Positions 56,516 to 64,000 of a DNA stretch of 64,000 nucleotides are shown piece by piece. Under the pieces are notes generated by a model. It saw nothing but the letters and a program-made list of their open reading frames with translations, did no database searches and had not been told where the DNA came from. The DNA lies in assembly GCA_963556695.1 (NCBI GenBank), contig CAUWAG010000020.1, forward strand, positions 1,550,001-1,614,000. Direction: 5' to 3'. The translations under genes were made by a program, and so were the position numbers. Within the stretch, counting starts at the first letter, position 1, and each line of letters starts with the position of its first letter. This DNA is from Anthostomella pinea (taxonomy: Eukaryota > Ascomycota > Sordariomycetes > Xylariales > Xylariaceae).

Positions 56516-56815
56516 ATGCCAGCCTGTCAGCATGAGCATCGCCACCGCAGAGTCACAATGACCGACTACGGTAGAGGGCTCATATCATATCGCCGCAAGA
56601 CGCACAAAATCTACATTAGCGACCGCCACGTGCAGGCCTCTCTTACAACGCTTGACCAGTTGCTCGAAGCTTTCCAGTCGAGTTTCGGCTTGGCGTTCCT
56701 GCTGGCAGTCTTCATTTTTCTATGTTTTGGGGTTCGGCGCCTCGCCCTGCAATCGAAGAGTCGCCTCTGGCTCCGCGATCTCTCCGTCAGACCACTGCTT
56801 CGTGAACGTCAATGA
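56516..56815 (+). CDS. Hypothetical small membrane protein, weak call
   Basis: A 99-codon frame from a true ATG with one hydrophobic helix (FGLAFLLAVFIFLCFGV) and a basic tail. No homologue recognised and no promoter element. It may be a chance frame. Confidence 0.22.
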   Translation: MPACQHEHRHRRVTMTDYGRGLISYRRKTHKIYISDRHVQASLTTLDQLLEAFQSSFGLAFLLAVFIFLCFGVRRLALQSKSRLWLRDLSVRPLLRERQ

Positions 56816-56954
56816 AATCCAACCGAGGCAGGTCCTAGATGCATCATTTCAGCGAGGGCATCTGGCTCTCACAGCTCCATTGTCTCGTGCTAAGTTAGCT
56901 GCGCAGGGGCCAAACCCTCCCGCCGCAGCATAGTCCGCCGCATAATCGTCTGCA

Positions 56955-57632
56955 TCACGGCTCCCGAGGAGGCGTCCGCAGCATAGCGCTATTGGCATGC
57001 TCTTTGCCAGAACTATCCGTGAACTCGAAGTTCTCCACCGTCTCGAAGCCATGCTTCTCATAGAGCCGTTTGCCGGCCGGGCTCGCGATGATGAACTGCG
57101 GCAGCCCGTCCTTGTCGGCCAGCTCCATGCCGCTCTCCATGAGACGCCCTCCGAGGCCCTTGCCCTGGTAGTCGGCCCTCACGGCCAGCAGCAGCAGGGT
57201 CCAGTGTGGCCTGCCCTTCATGATCTCCTCGTGCTTCTCCTCCTCCCTTTCGCGAGACTCGAGATAGGCCGCCAGGCCGGGGTTGGTGCTGCCACTGGCC
57301 TTGCCGGCGTCAATGAAGCCTTCGTAGTCGGCACCTGTTGCGGCATTGGAGGACTGCTGCTGCGCTTTGGTGGATGCCGCATCGTCCTTGTGCTTGGGAG
57401 CGATCCATATGCTCAAGGCGACAACCTTCTCGTCTTTGGACGAGTCCGTCATGACGGATACTTGGCTCCCGGAGTCGTACATGTATTGTGTTGTCGCCTG
57501 TTCGAGAAAATGCTCGCGTATCGCCTTCCGGGTCTCGTCGTCCATCTTGCTCTTGAGGCCGTAAGCATCGAAGTAGACTTCGCAGATGGCGGGGACGTCA
57601 GATTCCTTGGCTGGGCGTATGTTGTACGACAT
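56955..57632 (-). CDS. GNAT-family N-acetyltransferase
   Basis: Single exon of 225 aa. The start is placed at ATG 57632 (MSYNIRPAKESDVPAICEVY), which begins the first GNAT strand directly; upstream in-frame codons contain no ATG. The acetyl-CoA motif A is plain: LLAVRADYQGKGLGGRLMESG (R/Q-x-x-G-x-G/A). It is followed by ADKDGLPQFIIASPAGKRLY and HGFETVENFEF, the typical fungal GNAT end. A low-complexity insert rich in Ala, Gln and Ser lies at residues ~80-110. It transfers acetyl from acetyl-CoA to an unknown amine. Cytosolic; no operon-like neighbour. Confidence 0.88.
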   Translation of the reverse strand: MSYNIRPAKESDVPAICEVYFDAYGLKSKMDDETRKAIREHFLEQATTQYMYDSGSQVSVMTDSSKDEKVVALSIWIAPKHKDDAASTKAQQQSSNAATGADYEGFIDAGKASGSTNPGLAAYLESREREEEKHEEIMKGRPHWTLLLLAVRADYQGKGLGGRLMESGMELADKDGLPQFIIASPAGKRLYEKHGFETVENFEFTDSSGKEHANSAMLRTPPREP

Positions 57633-58861
57633 CTTGGCGGGTTTGAAGAAAGCGAGATGACCTGAGCTTTTGAATGCTTCGTAGGAGGGAATGTCGTTGT
57701 TGTTGCTGGTGCTAAACAATTAAGAGGGTGGAATCGTGTATGATGAGAGAGCATGAGTCTCTTATGCTCTCCCAGTTCCCACTCTCAGGCAGCAGCGCCT
57801 AGCTGAGCTTACGTCCTGCCGGACTCCTGCCTAATCGGAGATAGTCAGTCAGTCCCCATAGACTCATACCATGACGGCGTGCGCGGCTTAACGCGTGGGT
57901 AACGCGTGGCATTGAGCTGTCTTGGGATTAGCACAGCTTCGTTCCATGGCTTTGATGGAGGTTCGAGATGGCCGCGTGCTTCTCTGTGCTTCTCGGAGCC
58001 CGGCATCAAAAGTGCCGGTGTTGATCAGACGGATCTTTGTCGCGGGTTGCATTGGTTGTGGATCTGCGATCGGCTTCCTACCCGGTGCTCTCGCACAACA
58101 CTTAAAGTCAATAGCGTACACCACCCTCGCGTCCTCCCCCTATAACCCCTGACCGTGATAGCCTCACCAAACGTCCCTGACGTCTGCTTATCACGCATCG
58201 TTCGCGCACTGGTCCCGTGGGCGGTCTTGGCGACGGAGACGAGGGCGACCTGTCCGATTGAGCCGCATTCCATGATCAGCTTTTTTCAGGCCGTCACTTG
58301 ACTGCCTCTCACTGCGGAGATACAGGTGTAAGCCTATCTTTGGTAATGCAATCAACAACAGAAACTATCCCGTTGACGGCCTCCTGTCGTCGCTCATCCA
58401 CATGGCTGTTCTCCGGGACTCGATAACCTGGGTAGTCATTGAGTACATGACATAACGAGAGGGGGAAAAGGACGTGAGTACTAAATGGGAACTGCAAGAT
58501 GTAAACAATACAGTTCTCAGCTGATTAGATCCAAAACCCAGTCTCAAATCAACATGGCATGATGCGTCAATATCAAAGGTGTACCCATTAGGCCTAAATG
58601 GATGTATAAACTATGAAGTGACTAAGGAGCGACGAAGAATGATAATTTGCGATCCAACCCTGCGAATGTCCATTGATACTGGATCATCCCACCTCTCCCC
58701 CTTTCGGAGCATCCCCTTCAACCTCCGCGACCGAGCGTTCTCACACGAGACCTATGCGTTATAAAACGTATCAGTAAATATGACCAAGCATATCTCGGGC
58801 TGGGGCAAACTTCACATACCGTGCTTTGGCCACAGCCATTCTTGCTATTCCGTACCACGAT
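57633..58861. other. Intergenic region, no supported gene
   Basis: Overlapping open frames at 57888-58273 on both strands disagree and carry no motif. Nothing else seen. Normal composition. Confidence 0.5.
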
Positions 58862-59233
58862 CTAGCTGCATGCGGCGCCGCCGTAAAGGCCGCCGGAGCA
58901 CGAGGCCGCGCCGCAGTCTTGGATCTCCCGCCAGAATCCGCCGGTGCACTGGACCTGTTTCGCGGAGAAGGCACGTTAGCGAAGGCGAACCATCCGGTGA
59001 TGCACCTGGGCCAGGGGCGTTGTGCATGGTTGGCATGTTTTGCTTACCACATCGGTCCCGTCACAGCCGCAAAAGAGGCTGGCCCCGTTCGAAGCCTCGC
59101 AAGGGCTGTTCGTACGGCGCTGGTCGCCGCCGTAGCCGGTACCGCAGACGTCGCGGGCATCCAGCCCGGGGACAGCTGCGGCGGTCACGGTGGCGGCGGC
59201 CGCAAGGGTGAGGAGGAAAGCTGCGATCTGCAT
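58862..59233 (-). CDS. Small secreted cysteine-rich protein (effector-like)
   Basis: Exon 1 59048-59233 and exon 2 58862-58954 join in phase 0 across a 93-bp GT-AG intron, giving 92 aa. Signal peptide MQIAAFLLTLAAAATVTAAA, then a mature part of about 70 residues with eight cysteines, all of which could pair: DVCGT, SPCEA, LFCGC, VQCTGG, QDCGA, SCSGG and AACS. The second exon supplies the last four cysteines, so splicing is needed for a paired set. The glycine-rich Cys pattern ending GGxxC resembles small secreted cysteine-rich proteins of plant-associated fungi. Function unknown; secretion is inference from the signal peptide. Confidence 0.8.
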
Positions 59234-59380
59234 CTTGGCGGCTGGGAATAAAGGATGTTGAAGGTGGAAAGTCTGGTGAAGGTTGATTGATTGTGTACAA
59301 GGTCTGGTGTCTGGCAGGTTTGGTGTCTTGGAGAATGATGGAGAAAGGTTTTATTTCTTAGGGAGGGAAATTCTGACATA

Positions 59381-59386
59381 CTTATA
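59381..59386 (-). promoter_or_regulatory. TATA-like box
   Basis: TATAAG on the minus strand about 150 bp upstream of the ATG at 59233. Confidence 0.35.
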
Positions 59387-60285
59387 GTTCTTGAGACAGC
59401 AGCTGAACTGGCAGATTTCCCGCTATTGTTTCCTAAGGGAAAGCTTTTTTTACCCTTGACGCCTCATTCGCATGCCTTACGAGCAAATGAAGCTGAAAAA
59501 GCGCGTTCCATGGTTGGGGTTCCCAGGTTCTTACTCCTCACCGAGGCTGATCTGCGGACTGGTACCCCAGCTGATCTAGCTGCATGTAAGCAGGTCTTTG
59601 GTTCCGTCCTGGGGCTCGCGAGCCAGGTGGGCGGTATCTAGGACGTCTACTTCGACCGAAAGAGGTTGTACAAATGACTTATCATCGTCGTAGTCAGCCG
59701 CAGATCGTTTAACCATTGGCCAGTGTTACGTACGAGCAAATTGAGTATCAATGTCGACTCGACCGGGCAGCTTATTCGAACCGACTTCTACAAGATCGGC
59801 AATAAGACACAGTGGATGAGCGAAAGACCTACGAGCCCAGCGGTTGAGTGACACGACAGACTGTTGAGAAGCATATCTCGTTTCCTGTGTTGCCACTTGG
59901 CGCTGTATCTGAGTGCCGCAAGGACATCCTGCAGTGCCATAATAACTCATACACCTATAACATCTGTCTTCACCATGCCCATGGTGAGAAACAAGGCCGT
60001 TGCCTGCTCCGAGAAAGCAATTTCTTATAGACACCTAGGAGTCCTAATGTGTCTGGTACGATGCTACGTACCGTAGGATGGGTCCGTAGTCTCCGTTAGG
60101 TCTACCTCGTCTTGGACGGCCGAGCAAGTAAGCGCAACTCGTCGAAGACCCATGATGAGGAACGTTGTCATATGCTACCAGCCTCATCGTCCTATTCTGA
60201 ATCCCATTATTTGTCGAACTCATGCACATCATTTCGGCCTGGAGGCCATTTCTTCCTCGCCTGGACTGTAGGAACGCTGAATCCG

Positions 60286-60530
60286 GTACTATTCCTTGTG
60301 TGTGGCCAATGACTATTTATAGTACGGTATTATCCCCTATGTATGGCTAACATTTACGACTGACTACCAAAATGGACAAACGAAGACACGGGAGCCTGAA
60401 CAAAAACAAGCGCTGACAGGATTCGAACCTGTTCCCGTACATATGTCCATATGTGTCGGCGTATGTCCTATCTCTACCTATAATACGCCGCTATTCCCTG
60501 TGTATGGCTGTTTTTACGACTGACTATCTA
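60286..60530. repeat. Three diverged copies of a short direct repeat
   Basis: Variants of TA[C/T]TATTCC[C/T]TGTGTATGGC at about 60286-60308, 60331-60348 and 60490-60507; the last two are each followed by TTTACGACTGACTA. The second and third copies flank the tRNA-like relic, which may therefore have inserted between them. Confidence 0.5.
60408..60500 (-). other. tRNA-like relic (perfect T-arm / B box)
   Basis: 60416-60432 encodes, on the minus strand, ACAGG-TTCGAAT-CCTGT: a perfect 5-bp T-stem with the B box. It is followed by CAGCGCT like an acceptor 3' strand. The 5' part has only a loose acceptor match (AGCGGCG at about 60494-60500) and no good anticodon arm, so it is not a working tRNA gene; a tRNA pseudogene or the head of a different SINE is likelier. 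Confidence 0.4.
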
Positions 60531-60640
60531 TAATGTCAGCCTCGCTAGCTGACCTGGTACACGGCCTGGAAACTAGTTAGAAGAGTGAGACCGTGACATT
60601 TCCCATACACCGCTCATCGCCTCATCCAATCGAACCGAGC

Positions 60641-61131
60641 GGCCGTATGGCGCAATGGTCAAATGCGCCTGGTTGTGTTCTCGTTTGTGCGAGTCGACAA
60701 CCAGCACACGACAGTGGAGAGGCCCCTTATTGCAGAGCCTGATAGCCAAACAGCTTGTTTCCATAACACCCACTCCTGCGAGGTTTTTCCCCTTGTGGTT
60801 TTCCTCGTTAGCAGATAACAAACACCTACTTCACCCACCAATGCGACATATATCGAACGGCTACTGGAACGATGTGTACACCAGAGGACTGAGGTTCACT
60901 GGGTCGCTTAGTCACTGGACAGGAGGTTTTTCTGACAGAATCGTGTTTGGGTATTGACTAAAACCATCTGGTCACTCCAGGTTGGTACCGCTACAGCGAG
61001 GATAGGCTCGTACGCGGATCTGAATGTATTTAGACTGACACCTCTATAACCTTGCGATGCAATGGCTCTGGGAGGCGTGGTTTGCCCTATGGAGGGACTA
61101 CACCCACGATAAATACAATCAATCAATCAAT
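60641..61131 (+). mobile_element. SINE 1 (tRNA-derived, LINE-related tail), B box deleted
   Basis: About 490 bp starting GGCCGTATGGCGCAATGG and ending in (CAAT)n, flanked by a 14-bp duplication CAATCGAACCGAGC (60627-60640 and 61132-61145; its exact edge is blurred by the tail). The body matches SINE 2, and the 3' ~150 bp match the LINE 3' UTR, e.g. GGCTCTGGGAGGCGTGG. Compared with SINE 2 it lacks about 62 bp holding the B box; the deletion lies between two TTGTGCG words. It is probably transcriptionally dead. Confidence 0.9.
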
Positions 61132-61145
61132 CAATCGAACCGAGC

Positions 61146-62339
61146 CTTCTAGATGTCGTAGCATGCAAGACTTGGTACACCTAAGTATTCGAACTACCAC
61201 TCAATTACATCTCGTAATACCGCTCTGGGATATGACCAAGCCTTAGTTCCTTTCAGCAGTAGTCTATTAGCAACAACTTGCAGGAAGAGGCTCATTGTGG
61301 CTTACTCGATCATTAGCCGCCGGACCCGAGCCGGAAAGCCCTCGGTTTATCGAGTCGGGGATTATGTGCAATCATTTATCAAGCCGCCTGGCGGCGAATG
61401 TTGTTGGTTCTTGACGGAGTACCTTTGGATAGGTAGGTAAGCGAGGAGAAGTTGGCTAGGGTCGGGGCACGCATCCGGGTCCCCCGGTAAGCGCCACTTT
61501 ACCCCGGGTTTTTGGCTGTGTATGCATGAGCTTACAGTGCATTCACTAACCTTCCTGCTGACGGCATGAGTAACCAAGATGGCAACGAATGTTGAACAGG
61601 ATTCCACGGTGTGACAAGCTGACGTGAGCAGCTAATGACGGAAATAGGTATTGACAATCGAGTTGTGTTATGACAACATCATGGGTCTGACCCAGACGTA
61701 TCCCCCGCGAGTCGTGAACCCCAGAGCACTGTGCCGCCGGCAACGCCAACATCCCTGAACTCAGCTGTGACCTTCAGGGAGAGGATGCAGGATGCGTGGG
61801 ATGAATATCACGAGTGGCTCACCCAGCTTCGGGTTACGACCCGGATTCCTGACCGAATCTTTTGGTTGGACAGCGCGGGGCTTGTGGACGGTGTTTCGCT
61901 AATGCTGCATACACACCAACCGGGCTGGCTGTCTTGGATACGGTGCGTATTCGTGCACTCACATTTCAAGTCAGGTTCATCTCCTGGCTTCCAGGGCGGA
62001 CGGGTCAGCTCCGATTGCAAACAGGGCAGTAAATAATGGTTGTCACAACCCGAGAGGGCACCCAGCTCAGTAAGGAACGAAAGTTGATGTATATACTATA
62101 TACGCTTGAATGCGAGATCGAGCCTGCCTCACAGAGACAGGCGACAGACCTGATGCAAAGACAATAGGGAAATATCTACAAGAATGTGGTCCAGTGTTTT
62201 TCATCCACCAACTTATACTCAATCTACCATCATCCATCTATCCCTCCGTCCAGGCATGCATGGCAGCCCACGCCTACCCGAACACAGGCAGCTCACACAG
62301 GCGGACTTGATAGAGGTGATCAACATCAGACGAAGCCAC
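61146..62339. other. Intergenic region, nothing recognised
   Basis: 3' flank of the GH7 gene and the SINE flank. Open frames at 61731-62036 and 61808-62020 have no recognisable content. No repeat seen. Confidence 0.55.
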
Positions 62340-63814
62340 CTAAGCAGTGAAGGTAGAGTTGATGGGCCCGAACTTGATGTTCGAGTAGATGACGCTCGCG
62401 CCGGCGTTGTTGGCCTCGACGTCAGCCGGGACACCGGAGGTGGTGGCGCAGGTGCCGCGGGCGGCACCGACCTTGGTGCTGTCGGTGGGGTAGGTAGAGT
62501 CGAGCCACAACATGCTGGCCGCGTGGTCGTCCCACAGGCTCATGACGAGGACCATGTCGTCAGCGAGGGCGTCGCCCATCTGCGCCAGACCGCCGCGCTG
62601 GTCGAACACGTTGGTGTCGCCGAAAGCCGTCTTCTGTGCGTCGCAGTAGGCCTCGGTGATGCTGTTGCCCGTGACGCCCGAGATGGTGCTCTGCGAGTTG
62701 GGGATCACGGTGCCGCCCTGGACGTAGAAGCGCTTGATCTCGCTGAGGCTGCCGTCAGTGCCCGTCAGGAACTGGGTCACAACCGTAACGACTTTTGAGG
62801 TGTCGATCGTGTCGCCCTTGCCGTAGAACGTGGTGTCGCCCTGGCGGTAGCTGTTGAAGTCGCATCCATCGGGGTCGCAGTCGCCGGCGTAGCGGTCCGA
62901 GGAGTAGGTGCCACCGCAGGCGTCGCCCTCGCACGAGTGGTAGTCCGAGTTCGTGCACGGGTGAGGCGTGAAGGCGGCCGAGATCGAGTTGGCTTCCCAG
63001 ATGTCCATCTCGGCGCAGCAGGCACCCATTGTGCCAATACCGGCGTTTGCGTCGTTGCTAGATGGGTCCCAGCCATCGCTGTTGGCCTGTTGTTGCCGTT
63101 AGGAAAGGAACTGGGAGGTTGAGGCTGGAAGGAGGGGAGCACGTACTTTACCGTCAATGAACTTGACGTCACGCGGGCACTGCGAGTCGCAGTAACCGGT
63201 GCCGTACTTGGCGCCAGCCTTGTTGGTGGGGAACTCGCTCAAGCCGCCGTCAGCGTCCATGGAGACGAAGTACAGAGCTCCATTCAGGCCGCAACTATTG
63301 AGACGGTTAGCTTGGGGACCTAGGTGGCTACTGGCAGTGTTGAGACTCACGGCAGGTTGGAGACATCGACATCGAAGGTGAACTCGTTGCCGAGCAGCTT
63401 GAACGTCTCGTAGGTGGTCTCATCCTTCATCAGGAAGAATCGGCTACCAATGTTGGTGCTGTATGAGCCCTCGGTGACGAACTTCAGGGACAGAGCGTTG
63501 CCGGAGGTGCTAGCACCGTATGTAGAGCCGTAGTCAGCACCATCGAGACAGCAGTTAGTGGCGCAAGTCGCTCCATCAGGGCACAATGTTGCGTCCCACG
63601 TGTTGCCGTCGTAACAGTTTGTGCTGTTTTGGACAGCGTGAGTCCATCGCCAGTTGGCGTCGATAGTGACGGAACCGGCAACGCTTGTGCAGGTGCCTCC
63701 AGCGGCACAGTTCGACCATGTCATGGCAGGGTGAGTCTCGGTCGTGAGCGTGCAAGCCTGCTGTGCGCGGGCTGCCGCCACAAGGGCGGCGATGGTGGCG
63801 AGCTTCTGATGCAT
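62340..63814 (-). CDS. GH7 cellobiohydrolase (CBH I type) without CBM
   Basis: Exons 63351-63814, 63147-63294 and 62340-63086; 1359 nt, 452 aa. Signal peptide [17 protein letters not shown] precedes mature [16 protein letters not shown], the standard GH7 start. The catalytic triad EMDIWE gives nucleophile Glu230, Asp232 and acid/base Glu235 (precursor numbering). CBH-type tunnel loops are present: [33 protein letters not shown] across intron 2, and [15 protein letters not shown] near the end. Many paired cysteines. It stops after the catalytic domain, with no linker or CBM1, as in some Sordariomycete paralogues. It releases cellobiose processively from cellulose chain ends. Introns are 56 and 60 bp. 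A TATA box lies about 95 bp upstream. Confidence 0.95.
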
Positions 63815-63908
63815 GGTGAGCCGACTGTTGTGTGGATACAAGGGATTGTCTTGAAGGAGTGGTGTGATGAATCGAAAAGAATCCTCAACGAAGGCGTGAC
63901 ACGACAGT

Positions 63909-63916
63909 CTTATATA
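63909..63916 (-). promoter_or_regulatory. TATA box of the GH7 gene
   Basis: TATATAAG on the minus strand, about 95 bp upstream of the ATG at 63814. Only 186 bp of promoter lie in the window; I see no clear CreA or Xyr1 site in it. Confidence 0.5.
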
Positions 63917-64000
63917 TCAACCCCTTCGTCGCGAGGGAACACCCTCAAACTGAAAGAAGACGCCATTGTCCGCTCTCAGCACCACGGTCCACAAGGTACT

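Larger units (their letters stand above)
59387..60626. other. Intergenic region with small repeats and a tRNA-like relic
   Basis: No protein gene seen. It contains repeated TATTCCCTGTGTATGGC-type words and a tRNA-like sequence, annotated separately. Confidence 0.55.

Noticed and set aside
57888..58273. Protein gene candidates between the GNAT gene and the cysteine-rich protein
   Set aside because: Mutually overlapping frames on both strands, no recognised motif, no consistent splice model.
60408..60500. Functional tRNA gene
   Set aside because: Only the T-arm is good; acceptor pairing is partial and no anticodon arm forms.

Overview
This window looks like nuclear DNA of a filamentous ascomycete, probably a Sordariomycete. 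The basis is short GT-AG introns of about 45-80 bp, secreted plant-cell-wall enzymes (GH7, GH43, a CE16/GDSL-type esterase), small secreted proteins, a Tad1/I-like LINE, Pogo-type DNA transposons and a long AT-rich block with no coding potential that looks RIP-mutated. The lineage is inference; no marker gene fixes a genus.

Layout. 0-3.4 kb: a GRE2/cinnamoyl-CoA-reductase-like dehydrogenase and a secreted protein that may be a degenerate metallopeptidase. 3.5-9.4 kb: a complete but degraded LINE (minus strand) carrying its own 245-bp insertion. 10.6-12.5 kb: a Pogo-type transposon with 90-bp terminal inverted repeats. 13-19.9 kb: an NTF2/SnoaL-like protein, an interrupted secreted protein, a 5'-truncated LINE scrap, a frameshifted secreted alpha/beta-hydrolase and an ABM-domain protein. 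20.9-23.5 kb: the endosomal Rab5 exchange factor Vps9. 24.0-31.9 kb: the AT-rich block, flanked by direct repeats and holding four ~203-bp LTR-like repeats and a younger TIR element. 33.3-39.8 kb: a Dnf3-like P4-ATPase and a protein-kinase-like gene. 41.9-45.0 kb: a GH43 glycosidase and a small secreted protein. 45.3-51.5 kb: a tRNA-derived SINE split by a nearly intact full-length LINE. 52.3-59.2 kb: a GDSL esterase whose expected catalytic serine is tyrosine, a mitochondrial phosphate carrier, a short membrane protein, a GNAT acetyltransferase and a cysteine-rich secreted protein. 60.6-61.1 kb: a second SINE. 62.3-63.8 kb: a GH7 cellobiohydrolase without a cellulose-binding module.

How it fits together. 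The most interesting system is the retroposon pair. The SINEs have a tRNA-like head and share about 150 bp of 3' end with the LINEs, the arrangement expected when a SINE is mobilised by its partner LINE. Target-site duplications can be read for five insertions of these families or within them: LINE A 14 bp, the LINE scrap 13 bp, LINE B 14 bp, the SINE around LINE B 16 bp with mismatches, and SINE 1 14 bp. They give a relative order of events. Housekeeping genes (VPS9, P4-ATPase, phosphate carrier) alternate with secreted lignocellulose and effector-like genes and with repeats. I see no CRISPR array, rRNA gene, intact tRNA gene or biosynthetic cluster.

Gene models were assembled by hand from splice signals and reading frame, and exon lengths were checked to sum to a multiple of three. 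No database search was possible, so family names rest on recognised motifs.
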